NCBI RefSeq assembly: GCF_026625885.1
Contig: NZ_CP113068.1
Coordinates: 3,658,001-3,722,000, forward strand
Length of the DNA stretch: 64,000 bases
Origin: Roseateles sp. SL47
GTDB lineage: Bacteria; Pseudomonadota; Gammaproteobacteria; Burkholderiales; Burkholderiaceae_C
Direction: 5' to 3'
Shown here in pieces: positions 33,232 through 42,577 of the stretch (positions are counted from its first letter, which is position 1; every line of letters begins with the position of its first letter). The notes beneath the pieces were generated by a model that made no database searches, was not told the DNA's origin, and saw only the letters and a list, made by a program, of their open reading frames with translations. The translations under genes were made by a program, and so were the position numbers.

Positions 33232-34409
33232 TCATGGGCCAAACAGGCGACGCACCTGCACCACGATGGTTTCCATCTCCTGCTCGCTGAGGTCCTGGTG
33301 ACAGGCCAGTTGCAGCACATGGTGAGACCAGTCCACGCCCATGTCGCCATCCAGCTGCGGCACGCCGGGCCAAAGCCGGTCCCAGCGCGACACGGGGACG
33401 CCGAGACGGCGCATCTCCAAATAGCCCGGGTCCGGCGTGCGGACCCAGAGCGGGAAGACATACGGCGCGCTGTCGGCGGGCAGGCGTGGCATGAGCGGAT
33501 GGAAGCCCTGGCTGCCGCGCAGGGCCTGCAACAGATGCTCGTAGTGGCGACGCCGGGCCTGGACGATGCGTTGACGGGGTACGCCGGTCGCCACCCAGGC
33601 ACTGGCACGGGTCAGTGCCCGATGGGAGAGGGGCAGGTCGATCAGCCCCATGTTGGCATCGAGTGCGTCCTCGGCGGGGGCCCCTGCGGACGCAGTGTCC
33701 GTGGACGGCGCCGATGAGCGCCGCATCAGGCCGCGCAGGGCAAAAGCACCGCGGATCAGCCCGTTCAGGCCGGTCAGCCGGTCATGGCTGGCCCCCATAT
33801 GCAGGATGTCGGCAGCGGCCTTGACCTGCTGGAGGGGAGGCACGGGTGTCAGCGCGGGCAGTTGCAGGTCCGGCCGGTTCAGCGCCAGGATGCCGCCTTC
33901 CGGCGCGGGGAAGAATTTGGTGAGGCTGGCAATCGCGACGTCGCCCCAGCCGCCCACCGGCCGCGTGCCGCTGCGGCCGAACATGGCATGGGCACAGTCC
34001 TCGATCAATGCAATGCCGTGGGCATCACACCAGGCGCGGTTGGCTTCCATCGGCTGCGGAAGGCCGAAGTAATGCGTGGCCAGCATGGCCTTGGCGCGGC
34101 GGGGTGCGTGGGCGTCCAGCCAGTCCAGCTGTGGTGCGCCGTGGGCATCGATGGGATAGAACACCGCCTGCGCCCCCAGCGTCAGCACTGGCGCCACCAT
34201 CGTGGGGCAGTGGTAGGTGGGGAGCAGCACCACATCGTCCGGCCCGACGCCGACACATTCCAGCGCCAGCAGGATGGCCGCCCGGCCACTGGTGCTGAGC
34301 TGATGGCGTGGGTGATCCAGCAGGCTCGGCAGCGCAGCGTCGCGCCCACCACGGAAGGTCTGCCAGCCCATGACGGGCAGGCGAGGGGCCAGCGGGGAGG
34401 CAGGGCTGC

Positions 34410-34413
<4 letters not shown>
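33232..34413 (-). CDS. DegT/DnrJ/EryC1-family PLP aminotransferase
   Basis: ATG 34413 overlaps the stop of the TPR gene (ATGA). The 393-residue protein is a sugar aminotransferase-type enzyme: VLLPTYHCPT (63-71), ATHYFGLPQPM, LIEDCAHAMFG (136-146; the Asp holds the PLP ring N) and SLTKFFPAPEGG with the Schiff-base lysine K166. It would add an amine to a keto-sugar, or modify a small amine precursor. The amine could be the acceptor for the FemAB-like transferase encoded two genes downstream. Residues 240-265 are a low-complexity insertion. Confidence 0.85.
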
Positions 34414-35210
<797 letters not shown>

Positions 35211-35222
35211 GCAAATCTCCAT

Positions 35223-36401
35223 TCAGTCCGCCGCCGAGGCGGGCAGGGGGCACTGGGCGTCAGCGGCCGGCTGGGACGCATGCGACGCGTGCGTCGCCTT
35301 GGTCATTGGGGCCGATGAGGTGGATGAGGCGGATGATGCGGATGAGGCCGGTGCCCGGCCTTGGCCACCTGCGGCCACAGAAACGGCAAAGGACAAGGTC
35401 CAGGACTCCACCTGAGCCCGCCACGCGGCGCTGGCAAAGGTGTGATCCGCTTCGGGCAGGTCTTCCCGGCGCAGGAGGGGGCGCTCCAGCAGGCCCTGCC
35501 AGGCGGGGCCTCCGGTGCGGCAGCGGTCCAGGAACTCCTTGGCCACCAGATCGTCGCCAGAGAGCATCAGCAGGATGGGGCCTTGAAACTCGCGCAGGCC
35601 AAGCGCCATGCGCTCGATGTAGTGCAGGGGGCGGTCCGTTCGACTGGGGGGCGATGCGCTGCGCGTCTGGCTGATCTTGCCCAGCAGTTCACGCACCGCC
35701 GACAAGCCAACGCCGCCACTGAGCAGCTTGCGCCAGAACGACCCCTGGCGCAGGCGGTCCCAGTAGTAGTGCCGCACCTGCGCGCGCGCCAGGCTCTCGG
35801 TGGTGCGCACCCAGGGGTTGGCCAGGCACAGGCCGGCGACGCGGGGATCCTGGCGGCGCTGCACATACAGCAGCGCAGCGGAGGCCGCATCACACAGCCC
35901 CCAGATCAGCACCCGCCGCAGGGCCGGGCGTTCCTGCTGCCATTGGTCGATGGCGGCTGAAATGTCGTCATCAATCTGCTCGAAGTCGCGGGCCTCCCCG
36001 GTGGCGTCGCCCATGCCGCGATAGTCGATGCGCAGGCAGGGAATGCCGCCGGTGGCCAGCGCACGGCCCAGCAGGGTGAACTGGCGGTGGCAGCCCACCC
36101 GGTATTGGGGGCCGCCCACGATCAGCAGCACCCCCAGGTCTTCCGACATCACGCATGGGTGGGGGTTCGGCGCCTGATCAGGCGCCGGGGCCTGCGGGTG
36201 TTGCGGCCGCTCGGTGGTGGACCGGAGCGTGGCAGATGCAACGGCGGGTTCGGTCAGGATGGCCAGGAGGTGCTCGCCCTGGCAGGCGACCGTCAGCACG
36301 GAATCGCGATAGCTGCTGCGGCAGCTGTTCGGATCGCTTATGGGATCGCTCATGGGATCGCTCATGGGATCGCTCGCGGGACCGCGCGTCAGATCCTTCA
36401 T
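35223..36401 (-). CDS. Alpha/beta hydrolase, exosortase-A-associated type 1
   Basis: This 392-residue protein matches the hydrolase-1 family of exosortase-A loci: LIVGGPQYRVGCHRQFTLLGRAL, then LRIDYRGMGDA and the nucleophile elbow WGLCDAASA, where the central position is Cys rather than Ser. The acid LSGDDLVAKEF and the His in LPEADHTF complete the triad. The start at 36401 overlaps the hydrolase-2 stop (ATGA), but the first 25 residues are a 4-residue repeat (SDPM) with further in-frame ATGs, so the start may vary. The C-terminal 45 residues are Ala/Ser-rich. It probably cleaves a thioester or ester in the ACP-linked pathway. Confidence 0.85.
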   Translation of the reverse strand: MKDLTRGPASDPMSDPMSDPISDPNSCRSSYRDSVLTVACQGEHLLAILTEPAVASATLRSTTERPQHPQAPAPDQAPNPHPCVMSEDLGVLLIVGGPQYRVGCHRQFTLLGRALATGGIPCLRIDYRGMGDATGEARDFEQIDDDISAAIDQWQQERPALRRVLIWGLCDAASAALLYVQRRQDPRVAGLCLANPWVRTTESLARAQVRHYYWDRLRQGSFWRKLLSGGVGLSAVRELLGKISQTRSASPPSRTDRPLHYIERMALGLREFQGPILLMLSGDDLVAKEFLDRCRTGGPAWQGLLERPLLRREDLPEADHTFASAAWRAQVESWTLSFAVSVAAGGQGRAPASSASSASSTSSAPMTKATHASHASQPAADAQCPLPASAAD

Positions 36402-37285
36402 ACGGTGGCTCCCCCAGCACTCTGCCGCGCCGTGGCTGGCGGCTTCGATGCGTTCAGCAGGGCCTGGACACTGGCGTCGATCAAGGCCGGTGCCACTTCG
36501 ATTTCAGTCGCCGCCCAGAAGGAAGGGCCCTTCACCGCTGCGGCCTGCACGTGACAGCCGGCCGCTTGCCAGGCCGGAACGGCATGGGCGCCTGCGGGAG
36601 ACAAGGCGGGCTCGTCGCGCAGGCTGGTCTCCAGCCAGATGACGTCGGCATAGCGGCTGTCGGGCTTGAGCTGCGCCTGTTCCAGCCCTCGGGCGAGGGC
36701 GGGCGACAGCGCATAACCGGCCACCTCCACCGGCTGGTCCTGCTCCAACTGCGCGCGCAGGGCCTGCATCTGCCCCTTGGCCTGGCCACCGACCAGATCG
36801 GCCGCCAGCTTCAGCCGCAGGAACTGCTGCAGTTGCAGCTTGCCTGCCGCCACGGGTTGCCACAGCATCAGATTCAATGGGCGCAGCGGGTGCGCCGCCA
36901 GCGCCGGGGCCAGCAGGGCGCCCGAACGCACGCCCCAGAGCCACAAGGGCAGGGCAGCGGTGGTGGGCCCACTGTGCATCGCACCCAGCCAGTCCGCCGC
37001 CAGGCGCATGTCGGCCTGCCAGTCCTCCCAGCCCGCGTCGCCAAAGTCCCCGCTGCTGTCGCCACAGCCCAGCAGGTCCATCATCAGCACCTCAAAGCCA
37101 GCGGCCGCAAAGGCCCGGCTGGTCAGCGCCAGCATCCGGCGGGATTTGTTCAGTTCCTCGGTGAAGGGCGGCAGCAGCAGCACCTGCCCCAGGGGCGTGT
37201 GGACGCCCTGCGCGGCATGGAAGACGCACAGTCGCTGGCCGCGTGGGCCGGCATCCAGGAAGAAGCTGCGGCACGCGGCGGTCAT
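36398..37285 (-). CDS. Alpha/beta hydrolase, exosortase-A-associated type 2
   Basis: This 295-residue protein matches the second hydrolase family of exosortase-A loci: LLPPFTEELNKSRRMLAL near the N-terminus, MMDLLGCGDSSGDFG and LWLWGVRSGALLA, where the elbow reads GVRSG (the family lacks the strict GxSxG). It is cytoplasmic. It follows the ACP gene by 18 bp and overlaps hydrolase 1 by four bases. The two hydrolases always occur together with the AMP ligase and decarboxylase families; the substrate is not known. Confidence 0.85.
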   Translation of the reverse strand: MTAACRSFFLDAGPRGQRLCVFHAAQGVHTPLGQVLLLPPFTEELNKSRRMLALTSRAFAAAGFEVLMMDLLGCGDSSGDFGDAGWEDWQADMRLAADWLGAMHSGPTTAALPLWLWGVRSGALLAPALAAHPLRPLNLMLWQPVAAGKLQLQQFLRLKLAADLVGGQAKGQMQALRAQLEQDQPVEVAGYALSPALARGLEQAQLKPDSRYADVIWLETSLRDEPALSPAGAHAVPAWQAAGCHVQAAAVKGPSFWAATEIEVAPALIDASVQALLNASKPPATARQSAGGATV

Positions 37286-37303
37286 GGCCGGTCTGGGCGC
37301 CGC

Positions 37304-37555
37304 TCAGGCGGCCAACTTGCCGTTCAGGAAATCCGTCAGCGCACCCACCGTGGCGAAGGTGGAACCATCGATTTCGTCATCGTCCACAACGATGCCGAAC
37401 TGTTCCTCCAGTGCGGTGATCAGGCTGACAACGGCCATGGAGTCCAGCTCCGGAAGGGCGCCCAGCAGGGCCGTATCCGGGGTGAAGGACTTGGCGCGTC
37501 CCTCCAGGCTCAGGACGTCGTCCAGAATGTCCAGCAGATGTTCTTGTGTGTTCAT
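37304..37555 (-). CDS. Acyl carrier protein
   Basis: ATG 37555 gives an 83-residue protein; the frame runs on upstream without a start signal. The phosphopantetheine site is ELDSMAVV with S39, and the helix pattern and acidic character are typical of ACP/PCP. It is the first gene of the minus-strand operon, divergent from the AMP ligase at 37677, with about 120 bp between them holding both promoters. It should carry the acyl or aminoacyl group activated by the ligase. Confidence 0.92.
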   Translation of the reverse strand: MNTQEHLLDILDDVLSLEGRAKSFTPDTALLGALPELDSMAVVSLITALEEQFGIVVDDDEIDGSTFATVGALTDFLNGKLAA

Positions 37556-37676
37556 GTCGGCTGGAATCTTAACCGTCGGCCCCTTCACACACGCCCGCCA
37601 AACGCCCCCCCATCCCAAGGGGAGGCCCCCAGGAGCGTGCAGTCGTTCCGGGAGCGTGCATGAGATACTTTTTTCC

Positions 37677-39359
37677 ATGCCTGCCCTCGACAGCCACCTG
37701 CTCCCGCACCTCATCCGGTCCAGCGCCGACCGCAACCCCGCAGCCCCCGCGCTGCGGGACGGTGCCCGCCTGTTGAACTACGGTGATTTGGCCACCCAGG
37801 TCGAGGCGCTGGCCCATGGGCTGCTGTCGCTGGGCCTGGGGCGTGCGGAGCGGGTGGGCATCTACCTGGACAAGCGGATCGAAACCGTGGTGGCCAGCTT
37901 TGCCGCGCCGGCCGCCGGGGCGGTGTTTGTGCCCATCAACCCCATCCTGAAGGCCGAGCAGGTCGGTTTCATCGTCCGGGACTGCGACGTGCGGGTGCTG
38001 ATCACCTCGCGGGAGCGGCTGGCAGCCTTGCAGCCGATGCTGGCGCAATGCCCGTCGCTGCGGCATGTGGTGCTGGTGGACCCACCGGCAGAGGTCAGTG
38101 GGGGGACAGGCGCGGGCAAGGGTGCGGCGACTGGTGCGGCGACTGGTGCGGCCCCTGGCGATGGGGCGGCACCCTTCCCCTGGCTGCGTTATTCGGACCT
38201 GCTGGAGGCCCCCGCCCGCGCCGGCCATCGTGTCATCGACACCGACATGGTGGCCATTCTCTACACCTCCGGCTCCACCGGGCGGCCCAAGGGGGTGGTG
38301 CTGTCCCACCGCAACATGGTGGCTGGGGCCCGCAGTGTGGCCAGCTACCTGGGCAACCATGCGCAGGACCGTCTGCTGGCCGCGCTGCCCTTGTCCTTTG
38401 ATGCCGGTTTCAGCCAGCTGACCACCGCCTTCCATAGTGGCGCGTCGGTCACGCTGCTCAACTACCTGATGCCGCGCGACGTGCTCAAGGCGCTGGAGCG
38501 CGACCAGATCACCGGCCTGACGGCCGTGCCGCCGCTCTACATCCAGTTGGCGCAGCTGGAATGGCCTGCCGCCGTCCAGCAGCATCTGCGCTATTTCGCC
38601 AATACCGGTGGCCGCATGCCGCGCGAGACGCTGGGCCTGCTGCGCCAGCGGGTGCCGTCCGCCCAGCCCTTCCTGATGTACGGTTTGACTGAAGCGTTCC
38701 GCTCCACCTACCTGCCGCCGGAGGAGGTGGACCGCCGCCCCGATTCCATCGGCAAGGCCATTCCCAACGTGGAAATCCTGGTGCTGCGCGAAGACGGCAG
38801 CCCCTGTGCGACGGATGAGCCCGGAGAACTGGTCCATCGCGGGCCGCTGGTCGGCCTGGGCTACTGGAACGATGCGGACAAGACCGCCGAGCGCTACAAG
38901 CTGCTGCCGGCCGGTACCGCCGGCCGCGAAGCCGGCCTGCAGCTGCCGGAATACGCCGTGTTCTCCGGCGACACCGTGCGTATGGATGCCGAGGGCTTTC
39001 TCTACTTCATCGGCCGTCGGGACGAGATGATCAAGACCTCGGGCTACCGCGTCAGCCCGACCGAGGTGGAAGAAATCCTCTACGCCACCCAACTGGTGGG
39101 CGAATGCGTGGCCTTTGGTGTGGACCACCCCACGCTGGGCCAGGCCATTCAAGTGATTGCCACCCCGGCGCCCGGTGCCGGCGTACTGGACACCGCCGCC
39201 GTGCTGGTGGCGTGCCGCGCACGCATGCCGGCCTACATGATCCCTGCCGGGGTGTTGGCCCGTAGTGGCCCGCTGCCCCGCAACCCCAATGGCAAGATTG
39301 ATCGCAAGCTGCTCAGCACCGAGTGGATCGCGGCACTGGAATCCGATGCAAAGTCCTGA
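37677..39359 (+). CDS. AMP-forming acyl-CoA/ACP ligase, exosortase-A-associated
   Basis: ATG 37677 (MPALDSHLLPHLIRSSADRN) is the family start; the open frame reaching 36777 upstream is antisense to other genes and is rejected. The 560-residue protein is an ANL enzyme: the P-loop LYTSGSTGRPKGVV, motif GLTEAF, then FSGDTVRMDAEGF and the hinge RRDEMIKTSGYRVSP, with the C-terminal catalytic Lys in NPNGKIDR. Residues 140-165 are a Gly/Ala-rich insertion (GAATGAATGAA). It would activate a carboxylic acid, probably an amino acid, for transfer to the ACP encoded divergently. Confidence 0.92.
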   Translation: MPALDSHLLPHLIRSSADRNPAAPALRDGARLLNYGDLATQVEALAHGLLSLGLGRAERVGIYLDKRIETVVASFAAPAAGAVFVPINPILKAEQVGFIVRDCDVRVLITSRERLAALQPMLAQCPSLRHVVLVDPPAEVSGGTGAGKGAATGAATGAAPGDGAAPFPWLRYSDLLEAPARAGHRVIDTDMVAILYTSGSTGRPKGVVLSHRNMVAGARSVASYLGNHAQDRLLAALPLSFDAGFSQLTTAFHSGASVTLLNYLMPRDVLKALERDQITGLTAVPPLYIQLAQLEWPAAVQQHLRYFANTGGRMPRETLGLLRQRVPSAQPFLMYGLTEAFRSTYLPPEEVDRRPDSIGKAIPNVEILVLREDGSPCATDEPGELVHRGPLVGLGYWNDADKTAERYKLLPAGTAGREAGLQLPEYAVFSGDTVRMDAEGFLYFIGRRDEMIKTSGYRVSPTEVEEILYATQLVGECVAFGVDHPTLGQAIQVIATPAPGAGVLDTAAVLVACRARMPAYMIPAGVLARSGPLPRNPNGKIDRKLLSTEWIAALESDAKS

Positions 39360-40602
39360 GACCCCGGCCGGCAAGGTGCCGCCGCAGCATGCGCCCCTGG
39401 AGCAGTTTCCGGTGGTGGACGGCCAGTTGCAGGTCGGCGGCCAACCCCTGTCGCGGCTGGCCGATCGCGTGGGCCGCACGCCGTTTTATGCCTATGGCCG
39501 TCACCAGTTGACGGCGCGGGTGCAGGCGCTGCGGGCGGCGCTGCCGGCCGGCATCGAGCTGCATTACGCCATGAAGGCCAATCCGATGCCGGTGCTGGTG
39601 GCGCACATGGCGGGCCTGGTGGACGGCATCGACGTGGCCTCGGGCGGTGAACTGCAGGTGGCGCTGGATGCGGGCGCGGACCCCCGCGAGATCAGCTTCG
39701 CCGGGCCGGGAAAAAGTGAACCCGAGCTGCGGCAGGCGCTGGCCGCTGGCATCCTGATCAACATCGAATCCTTCCGCGAGGTGGATCTGCTGGCGCGGCT
39801 GAGCGAGGGGACGGGTTATGCCGCCCGCGTGGCCGTGCGCGTGAATCCGGACTTTGAGCTGAAGTCCTCCGGCATGAAGATGGGGGGCGGGCCCAAGCAA
39901 TTTGGGGTGGATGCGGAGCAGGTGCCCCAACTGCTGCAGTTGATCGCGGCGGCCGGCCTGGGCTTTGAAGGTTTCCATCTTTTTGCCGGCTCCCAGAACC
40001 TCAAGCCGGACGCCATCATCGAGGCCCAGCAAAAGAGCTTTGAGCTGGCGCTTCGTCTGGCCGAATCGGCCCCCGCTCCGGTGCGGGTGCTCAACCTGGG
40101 CGGCGGCTTCGGCATTCCGTATTTCCCTGGCGAGCAACGGCTGGACCTGGCGCCCATAGCCGCCAACCTGGCCGCCCTCCAGGCGCGGGCCGCGCAGGAG
40201 ATGCCCGGCGCCAGGTTGGTGATCGAGTTGGGGCGCTACCTGGTGGGTGAGGCCGGTGTGTATGTCTGCCGCGTGGTGGACCGCAAGGTCTCGCGGGGAC
40301 AGGTCTATCTGGTCACCGACGGTGGGTTGCATCACCATCTGGCCGCTTCCGGCAACTTCGGCCAGGTCATCCGCAAGAACTACCCGGTGGCCATCGGCAA
40401 CCGCATGGGCGGTGAGCCGGAGCCCGGGGTGTCGGTGGTGGGGCCGTTGTGCACGCCGCTGGACCTGCTGGGCGAGCGCATGGCCCTGCCGCATGCCGAG
40501 CCCGGTGATCTGGTGGTGGTGTTCCAGTCCGGTGCCTACGGTGTCAGCGCCAGCCCGCAGAACTTTCTGAGCCATCCGCCCGCTGCCGAGGTGCTGGTGT
40601 GA
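39346..40602 (+). CDS. PLP-dependent decarboxylase, exosortase-A-associated
   Basis: ATG 39346 overlaps the ligase stop by 14 bases. The 418-residue protein is a fold-III decarboxylase of the LysA/ornithine decarboxylase group: HYAMKANP with PLP lysine K77, the phosphate-binding GGGFGIPY (about 257-264), then ELGRYLVGEAG and CTPLDLL with the catalytic Cys. A DAP or ornithine-like amino acid is the likely substrate; the product would be a diamine or amine. The coupling to the ligase suggests it acts on the carrier-bound or released amino acid. Confidence 0.9.
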   Translation: MQSPETPAGKVPPQHAPLEQFPVVDGQLQVGGQPLSRLADRVGRTPFYAYGRHQLTARVQALRAALPAGIELHYAMKANPMPVLVAHMAGLVDGIDVASGGELQVALDAGADPREISFAGPGKSEPELRQALAAGILINIESFREVDLLARLSEGTGYAARVAVRVNPDFELKSSGMKMGGGPKQFGVDAEQVPQLLQLIAAAGLGFEGFHLFAGSQNLKPDAIIEAQQKSFELALRLAESAPAPVRVLNLGGGFGIPYFPGEQRLDLAPIAANLAALQARAAQEMPGARLVIELGRYLVGEAGVYVCRVVDRKVSRGQVYLVTDGGLHHHLAASGNFGQVIRKNYPVAIGNRMGGEPEPGVSVVGPLCTPLDLLGERMALPHAEPGDLVVVFQSGAYGVSASPQNFLSHPPAAEVLV

Positions 40603-40615
40603 CGCGGCTGCGCCT

Positions 40616-41653
40616 ATGAGCAGCCACGGACCCCGGCTGGCTCAGCTGGACGCGCTGCGCGGCCTGGCGGCACTGCTGGTGGTGGGCTTCCACTACACCA
40701 CGCGGTTCGATCAGCTCTACGGACACCCCACGGCGCCGCTGGTGTCGCTGCCGTGGGGCCATTACGGGGTCAACCTGTTCTTTATGATCAGCGGCTTCGT
40801 CATCTTCATGAGCCTGGAACGCACCCGCCGGCCGATGGACTTCCTGGTGTCGCGGTTCAGCCGGCTGTATCCGGCCTACTGGGGCGCATTGCTGTTGACC
40901 TTCGCGCTGACGCATCTGCTGGGCCTGCCCGGCAAGACGGTGGGGTGGACCACGCTGCTGGTGAATGTGACCATGCTGCAGGAGCTGGTGGGGGTGCCGC
41001 ATGTGGACGGGGTCTACTGGACCTTGACCGTCGAACTGCTGTTTTATGCGTGGGCGCTGCTGAGCTGGCTGCAAGGCGGTGGCCAGCGTCTGTGGCAGTT
41101 GCTGTGGCTCTTCCTGGCCGTGCGCGTGGTGTATGTGCTGGTCGCCGCGTTCGGCTCGGTCGACCTGCCCTGGTTGCTGCAGCGCTGGCTGCTGCTGCCC
41201 TACATCGCCTGGTTTGCGCTGGGCGTTGCGGTGTACCGACTGACGCAACAAGACGCCGTGCCTGCACCCCCTGCACGTCTGGCCTTGGCGGCGGTGGCCG
41301 TGATCGCCTTGGCGAAGGGCATTGGCGTCGGCCTGCTGGCCGTGGGCTGCTTTGTGCTGCTGCGCGGCGCCGCCCAGGGCCGATGGCGCTGGCTGGAGCA
41401 TCCGATGTGGTTGTGGCTGGGCAGCATCTCCTACACGCTCTACCTGCTGCACGAAAACATCGGCTGGGCCCTGCTGCTGCGTCTGGAAGCCCTGGGCCTG
41501 CCGCCGACGGTGGCCATCCTGGTGGTGCTGGCCGTGTCACTGGGGCTCGCCCATGGATTGACCCGGTGGGTGGAGCAGCCGGCGATGCGCTGGATTCGCA
41601 GCCGTTATCAACAGTATCGGCTGCGGCATGCGGCCGTCGTGAGCGGTGGCTGA
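40616..41653 (+). CDS. Acyltransferase 3 (OafA/YrhL-type O-acyltransferase)
   Basis: This integral membrane protein of 345 residues has about ten hydrophobic segments. The family N-terminal motif LDALRGLAALLVVGFHY contains the essential His, and SGFVIFMSLERTRRP with SRLYPAYW follow. It would acetylate or succinylate the glycan on the periplasmic side. The start is an ATG 13 bp after the decarboxylase stop. It is followed directly by an SGNH esterase-like gene. Confidence 0.9.
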   Translation: MSSHGPRLAQLDALRGLAALLVVGFHYTTRFDQLYGHPTAPLVSLPWGHYGVNLFFMISGFVIFMSLERTRRPMDFLVSRFSRLYPAYWGALLLTFALTHLLGLPGKTVGWTTLLVNVTMLQELVGVPHVDGVYWTLTVELLFYAWALLSWLQGGGQRLWQLLWLFLAVRVVYVLVAAFGSVDLPWLLQRWLLLPYIAWFALGVAVYRLTQQDAVPAPPARLALAAVAVIALAKGIGVGLLAVGCFVLLRGAAQGRWRWLEHPMWLWLGSISYTLYLLHENIGWALLLRLEALGLPPTVAILVVLAVSLGLAHGLTRWVEQPAMRWIRSRYQQYRLRHAAVVSGG

Positions 41654-41665
41654 GCGCGCTGCGGG

Positions 41666-42577
41666 TTGGGGGCGGCCCCCTGGTGGGCGGCGGCCACGGC
41701 CGCACTGCTGACGCTGAGCGGTGGCGCGGCCGCATTGAAATTCTGGGCGGATGACCGCCGCACCGATCAATCCCTCGCCGCACGTGTGGCGACGATTCAG
41801 GACATTCCGGCGGACAGCCGCAGTTGTGACACCTGGCTGGCCGGTCGCATGCCGCTGGTGCTGGTGGCCATGGGCCAATCCAATGCCGGCAACCATGGGG
41901 ATCTGCCCGCTCAACCGGCCGGCACCCAGGCCAAGCCGATCCCGGTGCTGCATCAGGGCCGTTGCGTGCTGGCCCAGGACCCTTTGCCGGGGGCGACCGG
42001 GCAAGGGGCGAGTGTTTGGTCCGCCCTGCACCAGCGCCTGGGCGGCCAATGGAATGGGCGGCCGATTGTCTGGATGGTGGTGGCGGTGGACGGGACGCGG
42101 CTGGACGACTGGACGGACGATCAGAGCCCGTTGCGCCGCTGGTGGGAGCGGCAGATCGATGCCACGGTGGCCACCGGCTGGCCCATTGCCGCTGTGTTGT
42201 GGCAGCAGGGGGAGGCCGATGCTCGGCAGGGCACCAGCACCGAGGACTACATGCACGGCCTGCGCCAGCTTCGCGCGCTGACCGAAGCGCATGGCCTGCC
42301 GGGCCCCTGGTGGTTGGCCCGGTCCACGTATTGCCCGCCCGTCGCCACGGACCCGATGCGCAAGGCCGTGCGGCAGGCGGTGGAGGACCTGTTGGAGGAG
42401 CCCACCAGCGGCTTTCGCGCCGGGCCGGATACCGACGCCTTGCCCCGCACCATGAGAAACGGCTGCCACTTCACCGCCGAAGGCGTCGAAGCAGCAGCCG
42501 CGTTGTGGCAACAGGCGCTGGTGGGTCAGCGCCCAGGGCCGTCATCGGCCCCTTCGGGCATCAGCCCTCGATCTTGA
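41666..42577 (+). CDS. SGNH/sialate-O-acetylesterase-like protein
   Basis: The frame is open from the acyltransferase stop; the best start is TTG 41666, giving a 303-residue protein with an N-terminal hydrophobic segment (AAATAALLTLSGGAAALKF), so it should be exported or membrane-anchored. The SASA hallmarks are VAMGQSNAGNHG (nucleophile Ser in GQSN), AVLWQQGEAD and the C-terminal CHFTAEGVEAAA with the catalytic His. It probably removes or trims acetyl groups added by the upstream enzyme. It ends with a 17-bp convergent overlap with the PAP2 gene. Confidence 0.78.
   Translation: MGAAPWWAAATAALLTLSGGAAALKFWADDRRTDQSLAARVATIQDIPADSRSCDTWLAGRMPLVLVAMGQSNAGNHGDLPAQPAGTQAKPIPVLHQGRCVLAQDPLPGATGQGASVWSALHQRLGGQWNGRPIVWMVVAVDGTRLDDWTDDQSPLRRWWERQIDATVATGWPIAAVLWQQGEADARQGTSTEDYMHGLRQLRALTEAHGLPGPWWLARSTYCPPVATDPMRKAVRQAVEDLLEEPTSGFRAGPDTDALPRTMRNGCHFTAEGVEAAAALWQQALVGQRPGPSSAPSGISPRS

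Noticed and set aside
36777..37676. Long 5' extension of the AMP ligase frame (300 extra codons)
   Set aside because: It is antisense to the hydrolase-2 and ACP genes, has repetitive Pro/Arg/Ser composition and no family resemblance; ligase homologues begin at 37677.
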